Both the position numbers and the translations under genes were made by a program. From contig NZ_JABWRF020000002.1 in the NCBI RefSeq assembly GCF_014268805.2, positions 998,001 to 1,062,000 on the forward strand: a DNA stretch of 64,000 nucleotides, given 5' to 3'. The notes under the pieces were generated by a model that did not search any database, was not told where the DNA came from, and saw only the letters and a list, made by a program, of their open reading frames with translations. Every line of letters begins with the position of its first letter. The first letter of the stretch is position 1. This document shows positions 8,791 through 17,268 of the stretch, one piece after another. The DNA comes from Pseudomonas farsensis (GTDB taxonomy: Bacteria > Pseudomonadota > Gammaproteobacteria > Pseudomonadales > Pseudomonadaceae).

Positions 8791-9321
8791 ATGGCCAAGA
8801 TCGCCCCGCAATTGCCAATCGAAGTCGACAGCGAAACCGGTGTCTGGACCAGCGACGCCTTGCCCATGCTGTACGTGCCACGCCATTTCTTCGTCAATAA
8901 CCACATGGGTATCGAAGAAGTGCTGGGCGCCGAGGCCTATGCCGAGATTCTCTACAAGGCCGGTTACAAATCAGCCTGGCACTGGTGTGAAAAAGAAGCC
9001 GAATGCCATGGCCTGGAAGGCGTGGCGGTGTTCGAGCACTACATGAAGCGCCTGAGCCAGCGTGGTTGGGGGCTGTTCGAGATCGAAGCCATCGACCTGG
9101 ACAAGGGCACCTGCAGCGTGCGCCTGAAGCACTCGGCGTTCGTGTATGTGTATGGCAAGGTCGGGCGCAAGGTCGACTACATGTTCACTGGCTGGTTTGC
9201 CGGTGCCATGGACCAGATTCTCGCTGCCCGCGGCAGCTCGATCCGCACCGTGGCCGAACAGGTCTACGGCGGGTCGGAAGAAGGCCACGAAGATGGCCTG
9301 TTCGTTACAAAGCCGTTGTAA
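8791..9321 (+). CDS. V4R-like protein of the dgc operon (DUF5943-type)
   Basis: 176 residues with no signal peptide. The central region (AEAYAEILYKAGYKSAWHWCEKEA ... GWGLFEIEAIDLDKGTCSVRLKHSAFVYVYG ... WFAGAMDQILAA) resembles the 4-vinyl-reductase (V4R)/heme-NO-binding fold that often senses small ligands. It lies between the dipeptidase and dgcA (15-nt gap to dgcA), so it is cotranscribed and was retained with dimethylglycine degradation. I know of no demonstrated function; a ligand-binding or assembly role is speculation. Confidence 0.7.
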   Translation: MAKIAPQLPIEVDSETGVWTSDALPMLYVPRHFFVNNHMGIEEVLGAEAYAEILYKAGYKSAWHWCEKEAECHGLEGVAVFEHYMKRLSQRGWGLFEIEAIDLDKGTCSVRLKHSAFVYVYGKVGRKVDYMFTGWFAGAMDQILAARGSSIRTVAEQVYGGSEEGHEDGLFVTKPL

Positions 9322-9336
9322 GCCGGAGAGAGCGTC

Positions 9337-11397
9337 ATGGCATTCGAAGCAATGTTCCAGCCGATCCAGATCGGCAAACTGACCATCCGCAACCGTGTGC
9401 TCAGCACCGCGCACGCGGAGGTCTACGCCACTGACGGCGGTATGACCACCGACCGCTACGTGAAGTATTACGAAGAGAAGGCCAAGGGCGGCATAGGCCT
9501 GGCCATCTGCGGCGGCTCGTCTGTGGTTGCTATCGATAGCCCGCAGGAATGGTGGGCCTCGGTCAACCTGTCGACCGACCGCATCATTCCGCATTTCCAG
9601 AACCTGGCTGATGCCATGCACAAGCATGGCGCCAAGATCATGATCCAGATTACCCACATGGGCCGTCGCTCGCGCTGGGACGGCTTCAACTGGCCGACGC
9701 TGATGTCGCCGTCGGGTATCCGTGAACCGGTGCACCGCGCTACCTGCAAGACCATCGAGGTGGAAGAGATCTGGCGCGTCATCGGCAACTACGCGCAGGC
9801 TGCCCGCCGCGCCAAGGAAGGTGGCCTGGACGGCGTGGAGCTGTCAGCTGTGCACCAGCACATGATCGACCAGTTCTGGAGCCCACGGGTCAACAAACGT
9901 ACCGACGAATGGGGCGGCAGCTTCGAAGGGCGCATGAAGTTCGGCCTGGAAGTGCTCAAGGCGGTACGTGCCGAGGTGGGCGACGACTTCTGCGTGGGCA
10001 TGCGCCTGTGCGGTGACGAGTTCCACCCCGATGGCCTCAGCCACGAAGACATGAAGCAGATCGCGGCCTACTACGATGGCACCGGCATGCTGGATTTCAT
10101 CGGCGTGGTCGGCTCGGGTTGCGACACCCACAACACCCTGGCCAACGTCATCCCCAACATGAGCTACCCGCCGGAGCCGTTCCTGCACCTGGCGGCGGGC
10201 ATCAAGGAAGTGGTCAAGGTCCCGGTGCTGCACGCGCAGAACATCAAGGACCCCAACCAGGCCACGCGCATTCTGGAAGGCGGCTACGTCGACATGGTCG
10301 GCATGACCCGTGCGCACATGGCCGACCCGCACCTGATCGCCAAGATCAAGATGGGCCAGATCGACCAGATCAAGCAGTGTGTCGGTGCCAACTATTGCAT
10401 CGACCGCCAGTACCAAGGGCTGGATGTGCTGTGCATCCAGAACGCTGCCACCTCCCGTGAATACATGGGCGTGCCGCACATCATCGAGAAGACCACCGGC
10501 GTGAAACGCAAGGTGGTAGTGGTTGGCGCCGGCCCTGCGGGCATGGAAGCCGCCCGCGTGGCGGCCGAGCGTGGCCACGATGTGACCCTGTTCGAGAAGA
10601 AAGACCAGATTGGCGGGCAGATCACCATTGCTGCCAAGGCGCCGCAGCGCGACCAGATCGCCGGTATCACCCGCTGGTATCAGCTGGAGCTGGCGCGCCT
10701 CAAGGTCGACCTGCGCCTGGGCACCGCTGCCGATGTCGCGACTATCCAGGACCTGCGCCCGGATGTGATCGTGCTGGCCGTGGGTGGGCACCCGTTCGTC
10801 GAACAGAATGAGCACTGGGGCGCCGCCGAAGGGCTGGTGGTCAGCAGCTGGGATGTACTCGACGGCAAGGTTGCGCCGGGCAAGAACGTACTGGTGTACG
10901 ACACCATCTGCGAATTCACCGGCATGTCTACGGCGGACTTCATTGCCGACAAGGGCAGCCAGGTGGAAATCGTCACCGACGATATCAAGCCGGGCGTCGC
11001 CATGGGCGGCACCACCTTCCCGACCTACTACCGCAGCATGTACCCCAAAGAAGTGATCATGACCGGCGACATGATGCTGGAAAAGGTCTACCGCGAGGGC
11101 GACAAGCTGGTGGCGGTGCTGGAGAACGAATACACCGGCGCCAAAGAGGAGCGAGTGGTCGACCAGGTGGTCATCGAAAACGGTGTGCGCCCGGACGAGC
11201 AGCTGTATTACGCGCTCAAGGATGGCTCGCGCAACAAAGGCCAGATCGACGTGGAGGCGCTGTTTGCCATCAAGCCACAGCCGATCCTCAGCCAGCCGGG
11301 CGAGGGCTACCTGCTGTATCGCATCGGCGACTGCGTGGCCCAGCGCAACGTGCATGCGGCGATCTACGACGCCTTGCGGCTGTGCAAGGATTTCTGA
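9337..11397 (+). CDS. dgcA: dimethylglycine catabolism protein A (FMN/FAD/Fe-S oxidoreductase)
   Basis: 686 residues. Residues 1-350 form an old-yellow-enzyme-like FMN TIM barrel (AFEAMFQPIQIGKLTIRNRV; HQHMIDQFWSPRVNKRTDEWGG). A 4Fe-4S region follows with cysteines in QIKQCVGANYCIDR and VLCIQNA, then a C-terminal FAD/NAD Rossmann domain (VVVVGAGPAGMEAARVAAERG). With DgcB it demethylates N,N-dimethylglycine to sarcosine. GGAGAG precedes ATG 9337. It is separated from dgcB by a 116-bp BIME hairpin. Confidence 0.93.
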   Translation: MAFEAMFQPIQIGKLTIRNRVLSTAHAEVYATDGGMTTDRYVKYYEEKAKGGIGLAICGGSSVVAIDSPQEWWASVNLSTDRIIPHFQNLADAMHKHGAKIMIQITHMGRRSRWDGFNWPTLMSPSGIREPVHRATCKTIEVEEIWRVIGNYAQAARRAKEGGLDGVELSAVHQHMIDQFWSPRVNKRTDEWGGSFEGRMKFGLEVLKAVRAEVGDDFCVGMRLCGDEFHPDGLSHEDMKQIAAYYDGTGMLDFIGVVGSGCDTHNTLANVIPNMSYPPEPFLHLAAGIKEVVKVPVLHAQNIKDPNQATRILEGGYVDMVGMTRAHMADPHLIAKIKMGQIDQIKQCVGANYCIDRQYQGLDVLCIQNAATSREYMGVPHIIEKTTGVKRKVVVVGAGPAGMEAARVAAERGHDVTLFEKKDQIGGQITIAAKAPQRDQIAGITRWYQLELARLKVDLRLGTAADVATIQDLRPDVIVLAVGGHPFVEQNEHWGAAEGLVVSSWDVLDGKVAPGKNVLVYDTICEFTGMSTADFIADKGSQVEIVTDDIKPGVAMGGTTFPTYYRSMYPKEVIMTGDMMLEKVYREGDKLVAVLENEYTGAKEERVVDQVVIENGVRPDEQLYYALKDGSRNKGQIDVEALFAIKPQPILSQPGEGYLLYRIGDCVAQRNVHAAIYDALRLCKDF

Positions 11398-11430
11398 TCG
11401 CACCGCCTTTGTAGAGGCGGGACTGGCCCC

Positions 11431-11546
11431 CTGTAGGAGCGGCCTTGTGTCGCGAAAGGGCGGCGCAGCGGCCCCAGCATTCTCAGGCCTGACAAAATGC
11501 TGGGGCCGCTGCGCTGCCCTTTCGCGACACAAGGCCGCTCCTACAG
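11431..11546. repeat. BIME long inverted repeat between dgcA and dgcB
   Basis: Perfect or near-perfect arms (CTGTAGGAGCGGCCTTGTGT ... and complement ending CTCCTACAG) with GCAGCGGCCCCAGCATT inner arms flank a short loop. Lying inside a functional operon, it could stabilise the upstream dgcA message or attenuate expression into dgcB. Confidence 0.9.
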
Positions 11547-11602
11547 GGCTCCACGCTGGCCTTTGGGCCGGCGCAAGAATCTAGCTGTTGTGGGAGCCTC
11601 CC

Positions 11603-13555
11603 ATGTTGAACACCCTTCTACCCATCCTGCTGTTCACCGCCCTCGCGCTGGCGGTGCTCGGCGCCCTGCGCCGGGTGCGCATGTGGCGGCGGGGCCGGCC
11701 GAGCCCGGTCAACCTGCTGGCCGGCTTGCTGGCCATGCCGCGTCGCTACCTGGTGGACCTGCACCATGTGGTCGAGCGCGACAAGTACATGTCCAAGACC
11801 CACGTCGCCACGGCCGGCGGGTTTGTGTTGTCGGCGGTGCTGGCGGTGCTGGTGCATGGTTTTGGCCTGCACAACCAGATCCTCGGCTACGCCCTGCTGG
11901 TGGCAACCGTCATCATGTTCAGCGGCGCGCTGTTCGTCTTCAAACGCCGGCTGAACCCGCCATCGCGCCTGTCCAAAGGCCCGTGGATGCGCCTGCCGAA
12001 AAGCCTGCTGATGTTTGCCGCGAGCTTCTTCATTGCGACGTTGCCGGTGGCCGGCATCCTGCCCGAAGGCACCGGCGGCTGGGTGCTGGTCGCGCTGCTG
12101 GGGGTTGGCGTGCTGTGGGGTGTGTCCGAGCTGTTCTTCGGCATGACCTGGGGCGGGCCGATGAAGCACGCCTTCGCCGGCGCCCTGCACCTGGCCTGGC
12201 ACCGCCGCGCCGAACGCTTCGGCGGCGGCCGCTCCACCGGCCTCAAGCCATTGGACCTCGAAGACCGCAGCGCGCCGCTGGGCGTGGAAAAACCGGCTGA
12301 CTTCACCTGGAACCAACTGCTTGGCTTCGACGCCTGCGTGCAGTGCGGCAAGTGCGAAGCGATGTGCCCGGCGTTTGCTGCTGGCCAGCCGCTTAACCCG
12401 AAAAAACTCATCCAGGACATGGTCATTGGCCTGGCCGGTGGCACCGACGCCAACTTTGCCGGCAGCCCGTACCCGGGCAAACCGCTGGGCGAGCATGGCG
12501 GCCACCCGCATCAGCCGATCGTCAACGGCCTGGTCGATGCCGAAACCCTGTGGTCGTGCACCACTTGCCGCGCCTGCGTTGAAGAGTGCCCGATGATGAT
12601 CGAGCACGTTGACGCCATCGTCGACATGCGCCGCCACCTGACCCTGGAGAAAGGCGCCACCCCGAACAAAGGCGCCGAGGTACTCGACAACCTGATCGCC
12701 ACCGACAACCCAGGCGGCTTCGCTCCGGGCGGGCGGATGAACTGGGCGGCGGACCTCAGCCTCAAGCTGATGGCCGATGTGAAAACCACCGAAGTGCTGT
12801 TCTGGGTCGGCGACGGCGCCTTCGACATGCGCAACCAACGCACCCTGCGCGCGTTCGTCAAAGTGCTTAAAGCGTCGGGCGTGGACTTTGCCGTGCTGGG
12901 CCTCGAAGAGCGCGACAGCGGCGATGTGGCGCGGCGCCTGGGTGATGAGGCGACCTTCCAGCAACTGGCCAGGCGCAACATCCAGACGCTGGCCCAGTAC
13001 CGCTTCCAACGTATCGTCACCTGCGACCCGCACAGCTTCCATGTGCTGAAGAACGAATACGGCGCCTTGGGTGGCGAGTACCAGGTGCAGCACCACAGCA
13101 CCTACATCGCTGAACTGATTGCAGCAGGCAAGCTCAACCTTGGCCAGCACAAGGGCGGCAGCGTCACCTATCACGACCCCTGCTACCTGGGCCGCTACAA
13201 CGGTGAGTACGAAGCCCCGCGTGAAGTGCTCAGGGCATTGGGTATCGAAGTGCGGGAAATGGAACGTTCCGGCTTCCGGTCCCGTTGCTGCGGCGGCGGC
13301 GGCGGTGCGCCGATCACCGACATTCCCGGCAAGCAGCGTATTCCCGACATGCGCATGGACGACATCCGCGAAACCGCGGCAGAGCTTGTGGCCGTGGGTT
13401 GCCCGCAGTGCACCGCGATGCTCGAAGGCGTGGTCGAACCGCGCCCACAGATCAAGGACCTTGCGGAGCTTGTGGCCGATGTGCTGATCGAACAAGACGC
13501 CCCGGCCCCGGCAACGTCCCCTGCTGCCAAACGTGAACCTGCGGAGGTGCATTGA
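11603..13555 (+). CDS. dgcB: dimethylglycine catabolism protein B (membrane Fe-S oxidoreductase)
   Basis: 650 residues. The N-terminal ~190 residues carry transmembrane helices (TLLPILLFTALALAVLGAL, FVLSAVLAVLVHGFG, ALLVATVIMFSGALF, LLMFAASFFIATLPVAGIL). Two 4Fe-4S motifs follow (CVQCGKCEAMCP and CTTCRACVEECP), then two cysteine-rich CCG-type domains (YHDPCYLGRYN; SRCCGGGGGAP; GCPQCTAML). This is the design of HdrD/GlpC-like electron carriers, so DgcB probably passes electrons from DgcA to ETF or quinone. ATG 11603 has GGGAG upstream; its stop overlaps the next start by one base. Confidence 0.92.
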   Translation: MLNTLLPILLFTALALAVLGALRRVRMWRRGRPSPVNLLAGLLAMPRRYLVDLHHVVERDKYMSKTHVATAGGFVLSAVLAVLVHGFGLHNQILGYALLVATVIMFSGALFVFKRRLNPPSRLSKGPWMRLPKSLLMFAASFFIATLPVAGILPEGTGGWVLVALLGVGVLWGVSELFFGMTWGGPMKHAFAGALHLAWHRRAERFGGGRSTGLKPLDLEDRSAPLGVEKPADFTWNQLLGFDACVQCGKCEAMCPAFAAGQPLNPKKLIQDMVIGLAGGTDANFAGSPYPGKPLGEHGGHPHQPIVNGLVDAETLWSCTTCRACVEECPMMIEHVDAIVDMRRHLTLEKGATPNKGAEVLDNLIATDNPGGFAPGGRMNWAADLSLKLMADVKTTEVLFWVGDGAFDMRNQRTLRAFVKVLKASGVDFAVLGLEERDSGDVARRLGDEATFQQLARRNIQTLAQYRFQRIVTCDPHSFHVLKNEYGALGGEYQVQHHSTYIAELIAAGKLNLGQHKGGSVTYHDPCYLGRYNGEYEAPREVLRALGIEVREMERSGFRSRCCGGGGGAPITDIPGKQRIPDMRMDDIRETAAELVAVGCPQCTAMLEGVVEPRPQIKDLAELVADVLIEQDAPAPATSPAAKREPAEVH

Positions 13556-14787
13556 TGAGCGACATCATCCGCCGCGACCCACGCGCCGAGTGGATCGCCC
13601 GTAACCGCCTGCACCCGCTGCATGCGGCCATGCAGACGCAACAAACCAGCTGGATGGGCCCCAATGGGCTGCTGCGCAAGAACCCCCATGCGCTGGCTGC
13701 AGGGTTTATCGGCCCTGCGGGGATCAAGCGTATCGACCGCAGCGGGGCCCAGCAGGGCACCGGTGTTGGCGGCCGGCGCGCGGCGGCTGCCGAGGTGCAG
13801 CTGCCGCTGCACCAGGTGGCAGAGCCTGCGTTCTACATCGCCGTGGTGCCGGACATGGTCGGTGGCCGCCTCGGCAGCCACGACCGCGACCTGCTGGGCC
13901 TGGCCCACAGCCTGGCCGGCAGCGACGGCGCGGTACTGGCCATCGTGTTTGGCGAGCACAAGGAAAGCAACTTTTCCACAGCCGGGGTCGACCGCTTGCT
14001 GGTCGTCGAGGGCGAGGCGTTTGAAGGCTATGCACCTGAGCAGTTGGTGCAAGGCTTGCGGGCTGTGGATAACCAGTTTGCACCGCGCCACTGGTTGCTG
14101 CCCGACAGCCGTACCGGCGGTGGCGAACTGGGCCGGCGTTTTGCTGCGGCCTTGGGCGAGCGCCCGGCGACGCGAGTCTGGCAGGTCAAGGACGGCCAGT
14201 GCATCGGCCGCGCCGGCGCTGGCCAGCAGGATGTCCAGCGCGCCGTGCCACGGTTGATTCTGGCAGCTGCCGAATGCGCAGAGCCGGTCAGCGAAACCCG
14301 CCATGAAGCGCTGCCGGTGGAGTTGTCCACAGGCGTGGCGCGCAGCCTGTCGCGCATCGAGGACCTCGGTTCCGTTGCGGTCGACCCTGCGGCCATCGCC
14401 ATGGCCGAGGCTGAGTTCATCGTCTCGGGCGGCAACGGCGTCAAGGATTGGGACCTTTACCACCAGGCCACGGCAGCACTTGGCGCTACCGAAGGTGCGT
14501 CGCGGGTGGCGGTGGACGACGGCTTCATGCCGCGCAACCGCCAGGTCGGTGCCACCGGCACCTGGGTCACGGCGCGGGTCTACATGGCGGTGGGTATCTC
14601 TGGAGCGATCCAGCATTTGCAGGGTATCGGTGCCTGCGACAAGGTAGTGGCGGTGAACATGGACCCTGGCTGCGACATGATCAAACGGGCTGACCTGTCG
14701 GTGATTGGCGACAGCTCGGCGATTCTCAAGGCGCTGATCGAGGCTGTGGAAAACTTCCGCAGCGGCGCTCAGCGCGACGCGGCATAA
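13555..14787 (+). CDS. etfA: electron transfer flavoprotein alpha subunit, betaine-pathway paralogue
   Basis: 410 residues. An N-terminal extension of about 100 residues (SDIIRRDPRAEWIARNRLHPLHAAMQ...) precedes the ETF α/β domain. The C-terminal FAD domain ends with ATGTWVTARVYMAVGISGAIQHLQGI and the conserved VAVNMDPGCDMIKRADLSVIGD. It is longer than the housekeeping EtfA of fatty-acid oxidation (about 310 residues), as expected for the dgc-linked form. It overlaps the dgcB stop (TGATG) and is followed 10 nt later by the beta subunit. Two perfect or near-perfect DnaA-box sequences fall in its coding region (13972-13980, 14064-14072). Confidence 0.88.
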   Translation: MSDIIRRDPRAEWIARNRLHPLHAAMQTQQTSWMGPNGLLRKNPHALAAGFIGPAGIKRIDRSGAQQGTGVGGRRAAAAEVQLPLHQVAEPAFYIAVVPDMVGGRLGSHDRDLLGLAHSLAGSDGAVLAIVFGEHKESNFSTAGVDRLLVVEGEAFEGYAPEQLVQGLRAVDNQFAPRHWLLPDSRTGGGELGRRFAAALGERPATRVWQVKDGQCIGRAGAGQQDVQRAVPRLILAAAECAEPVSETRHEALPVELSTGVARSLSRIEDLGSVAVDPAAIAMAEAEFIVSGGNGVKDWDLYHQATAALGATEGASRVAVDDGFMPRNRQVGATGTWVTARVYMAVGISGAIQHLQGIGACDKVVAVNMDPGCDMIKRADLSVIGDSSAILKALIEAVENFRSGAQRDAA

Positions 14788-14797
14788 GGGCACGAGC

Positions 14798-15568
14798 ATG
14801 AGTACGAAAGTCATCAGCCTGGTCTCGATCGGTGCCCACCCAAGCTCTGGCCGCGCCCGGCGCGCCGAGCAGGATGCACGCGCCGTGGAGTTGGGTTTGC
14901 AGCTGGCTGGGGATAACTTGCAGGTGGTGCATGCCGGTGACCCCCGTGAAGAGGCGCTGCGCGCCTACCTAGGCATGGGCCTGGAACACCTGGATGTGCT
15001 GGAACAGCCTGCTGGCGCCGACGTGCTCGGGGTACTGGGCGACTATCTGCGCCAGGCTGGCGCCCAGTTGGTGCTGACCGGCAGCCAGGCCGAAACCGGT
15101 GAAGGGTCGGGTATGTTGCCGTTTTTGCTGGCCGAAAAACTCGGTTGGCCGCTGGTGGTGGGCCTGGCTGAGGTGGAGTCGATCGAAAACGGCACCGCTC
15201 AGGTGCTGCAAGCGTTGCCGCGCGGCCAGCGGCGCCGGCTGAAGGTGCGCTTGCCGCTGTTGGCGACTGTGGATAACGCAGCGCCCAAGCCGCGTCAAAG
15301 CGCGTTTGGCCCGGCGCGCCGTGGCGTATTGGCTGAACATCAAGTGGCAGTGGTAGAAGACCCTGTGCTGGGCGATGACGCCCTGCAACCTGCGCGACCA
15401 CGGCCCAAGCGGCTCAAGGTGATCAAGGCCAAGAGCGGCGCGGACCGCATGAAGGCGGCGACGGCCAAGGCCAGTGGCGGCGGCGGCAAGGTGCTCAAGG
15501 ATGTGTCGCCTCAGGAAGGCGCCGAGGCGATTCTGAAGTTGCTGGTGGAGGAGGGGGTTTTGCGCTGA
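14798..15568 (+). CDS. etfB: electron transfer flavoprotein beta subunit, betaine-pathway paralogue
   Basis: 256 residues of the ETF-beta family (MSTKVISLVSIGAHPSSGRAR; QLVLTGSQAETGEGSGMLPFLLAEKLGWPLVVGLAEVE is the AMP/FAD-binding core). The C terminus is basic and glycine-rich (KASGGGGKVLKDVSPQEGAEAILKLLVEEGVLR). It pairs with the preceding alpha subunit to accept electrons from DgcA/DgcB or sarcosine oxidation. It is the last gene of the rightward operon; a 920-bp gene-free region follows. A perfect DnaA-type 9-mer lies at 15268-15276 inside the gene. Confidence 0.88.
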   Translation: MSTKVISLVSIGAHPSSGRARRAEQDARAVELGLQLAGDNLQVVHAGDPREEALRAYLGMGLEHLDVLEQPAGADVLGVLGDYLRQAGAQLVLTGSQAETGEGSGMLPFLLAEKLGWPLVVGLAEVESIENGTAQVLQALPRGQRRRLKVRLPLLATVDNAAPKPRQSAFGPARRGVLAEHQVAVVEDPVLGDDALQPARPRPKRLKVIKAKSGADRMKAATAKASGGGGKVLKDVSPQEGAEAILKLLVEEGVLR

Positions 15569-15618
15569 GCAAGGCCGCTCTGATAGAGCAGCTGCTAGCT
15601 AACTGACTTATATGCAAA

Positions 15619-15830
15619 CGTGGGAGATTCCATGGTTTTGTGCAAGCTTGTGATGGCCTCATCGCAGGCTGTCGCCAGCTCCCACAGAGACCGCGCACAG
15701 CCACAATATCGAGGGCTGCCCCAGACTCCCGTGGGAGCTGGCGCCATCCTGCGATGAGGCCTGGAGACGCCTGCCTAGAACTACGCCCCAAAACGGGTCG
15801 TGGGAGCGGGCTTGCCCCGCGATGAATGGC
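15619..15830. repeat. REP cluster downstream of etfB
   Basis: The block begins with TGGGAGATTCCATGGTTTTG (15621-15640), a motif repeated beside other REPs. A class II REP pair follows (CTCATCGCAGGCTGTCGCCA, 15658-15677, and the inverse near 15731-15760), then a class I REP (GGGAGCGGGCTTGCCCCGCG, 15802-15821). It probably forms the 3' end of the dgc operon transcript. Confidence 0.85.
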
Positions 15831-15852
15831 ACCGCGTTGCACCCGCAGCAGG

Positions 15853-16402
15853 TTGCCCACCGAATCTGTTCGCCAAACTGTGGGTAAAATGTTTGTGCTT
15901 TGCTGCAGCCCTTTGAAATCAAGGCCTGCACAGGATTGTTCAAATATTGATCAGCCCCTCATCGACAGGATCTTACCTATTTTCCGATAGTTGCCCACAT
16001 TCATTGTTGGCTGCCCTGTGGATAATATGTTCGCCTATCTCTACAGCCCAGTGATATCAAGGCCTACAAAGATTTGATCAAAAAACGATCATATGGCCCT
16101 TGTTGGCGACCTGATCGCTTGAAATCATGGGGATAGTTCGCTTATCCACAGCGTTTATGGCGTGAGCGTGGTTATTGCCCACAAACGCTGTTGGTCTCTC
16201 TGTGGAGAAGGTGTGCGGCAATGGCTGCAGCCCTTTCACCACGTAGCCTTGAGCGGATTGGTCTTTTTTTGATCAACCCCTTCAAAATCTACCTTGAGGG
16301 TAACTCTGCCAGTTGTGCACAAAGTCTGTGCTCCTGGTTGTGGATAAAGTGTTGGTGATCCTCGCTAGCCCTCAGGAAACGTGGCTTTGCGCCGTTTGAT
16401 CA
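15853..16402. other. array of four spaced modules with DnaA-box-like inverted pairs (possible DnaA titration/reactivation locus)
   Basis: No gene is present here. Four modules each contain, in order, a TTGCCCACA-like 9-mer, a TGTGGATAA-like 9-mer 26 bp later (start to start), AGCCC 28 bp after that, and TTGATCA 40 or 29 bp further. First boxes start at 15853, 15991, 16175 and 16313; second boxes at 15879, 16017, 16201 and 16339; AGCCC at 15907, 16045, 16229 and 16367; TTGATCA at 15947, 16074, 16269 and 16396. Modules 1+2 and 3+4 form two units exactly 322 bp apart. The boxes at 16017 and 16339 are perfect DnaA boxes, and an extra perfect one lies at 16142-16150 between the units. Function is inferred. 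Confidence 0.75.
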
Positions 16403-16414
16403 ATTATTGAGCAC

Positions 16415-16432
16415 CTGACATATTTGTCAGTA
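16415..16432 (+). promoter_or_regulatory. conserved motif upstream of a mini-Rhs gene
   Basis: CTGACATATTTGTCAGTA includes the inverted repeat CTGACA-TATT-TGTCAG. It sits about 57-74 bp before the start of the mini-Rhs gene. Similar sequence lies at comparable distances before the two other mini-Rhs genes (32899-32916 and 35320-35337 on the minus strand). Confidence 0.55.
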
Positions 16433-16488
16433 TCTCGGCGTCATGTTCCTTGTTAGGGTGATCTGCAAACATCCAGGGCTAACCATGC

Positions 16489-17265
16489 ATGGCCACCTAC
16501 CTGTTTGACATCGATCAGCAGCAGTCCTTGCTGCACGGCCCTCCCGACATCGCGCGGGCGTATCCCCCTTACGGTGCACTCAACGACGCACAGGGGCCAA
16601 GGTTGGCGTTTTGCGGCCAGCACCGAGACGCGTTTACGGGCTACTACCTTTTGGGCAATGGTCACCGCTGCTACAACCCGATCCTGATGCGTTTTGCGAG
16701 CCCTGACACCCTCAGCCCTTTTGGAAGAGGGGGCAAAAACGCCTACGCCTACTGCGAAGGCGACCCTATCAACAGAAGCGACCCTTCTGGGCGTTCGGCG
16801 GAGGATCACCTACTGCCGGCCATGGCTATTCTGGCCAACGCCCTGGGGCTGTTCGTCAGCGGGCTGCGATTACGGTCTTTGCACAAACAGCGGGTGGTCT
16901 CGCGCAGGGGAGTGGACAGTGCTGCCCCGCTGGCATCCCCAGAACGCTCGGATTGGATGATCTCTGGCATAAGCGCGGCCAGCTCCGCAGCAGGCCTGGT
17001 CGTCGGCGTGATCCGAACCGCTGAACCGAATACGGATTGGCAGATCTGGGGGCTGGCTGCGCTGACCGCTGTGTCAATTGGCACGACGGCCTACGAAGCA
17101 TGGACCATGGCGGCGATGAGACCGTGGCAGCCCGCTGTTGAGTTAATCGGTATGGAGCTGCTGGGGTCGAACCCGCAGGTGTACCGCCCGCGCACCAGCG
17201 TGCTTTCGGGCGGGCCAGCCGTGCAGAACAGACGCCCTAGCGCGGCTTCCATCCGCTTAACGTAA
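16489..17265 (+). CDS. orphan mini-Rhs protein with membrane-spanning tail
   Basis: 258 residues. Residues ~15-100 match the RHS-repeat-associated core: FCGQHRDAFTGYYLLGNGHR, YNPILMRFASPDTLSPFGRGGKNAYAYCEGDPINRSDPSGR. No YD repeats precede it, so it is only the end-cap of a Rhs shell. The tail has two hydrophobic helices (LPAMAILANALGLFVSGL; ISAASSAAGLVVGVI) plus IWGLAALTAVSIGTTAYEAW and does not resemble a known nuclease toxin. No immunity gene follows; the stop is 3 nt from the convergent gbcA stop. ATG 16489 has only a weak AGGG upstream. Confidence 0.7.
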   Translation: MATYLFDIDQQQSLLHGPPDIARAYPPYGALNDAQGPRLAFCGQHRDAFTGYYLLGNGHRCYNPILMRFASPDTLSPFGRGGKNAYAYCEGDPINRSDPSGRSAEDHLLPAMAILANALGLFVSGLRLRSLHKQRVVSRRGVDSAAPLASPERSDWMISGISAASSAAGLVVGVIRTAEPNTDWQIWGLAALTAVSIGTTAYEAWTMAAMRPWQPAVELIGMELLGSNPQVYRPRTSVLSGGPAVQNRRPSAASIRLT

Positions 17266-17268
17266 GGC

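Noticed and set aside
10119..11532. Large open frames on the opposite strand and other frames of dgcA and dgcB
   Set aside because: They are shadows produced by GC-rich third positions; they are repetitive in His/Gln/Val/Ala and the opposing frames carry complete domain motifs.
15619..16402. CRISPR-like array
   Set aside because: The repeated modules are diverged, unevenly spaced (138/184 bp) and have no short identical repeats with unique spacers; no cas genes are present.
15853..16402. The main chromosomal origin oriC
   Set aside because: No dnaA, dnaN, rpmH or gidA is nearby, and the neighbours are betaine-catabolism genes; an auxiliary DnaA site is more plausible.
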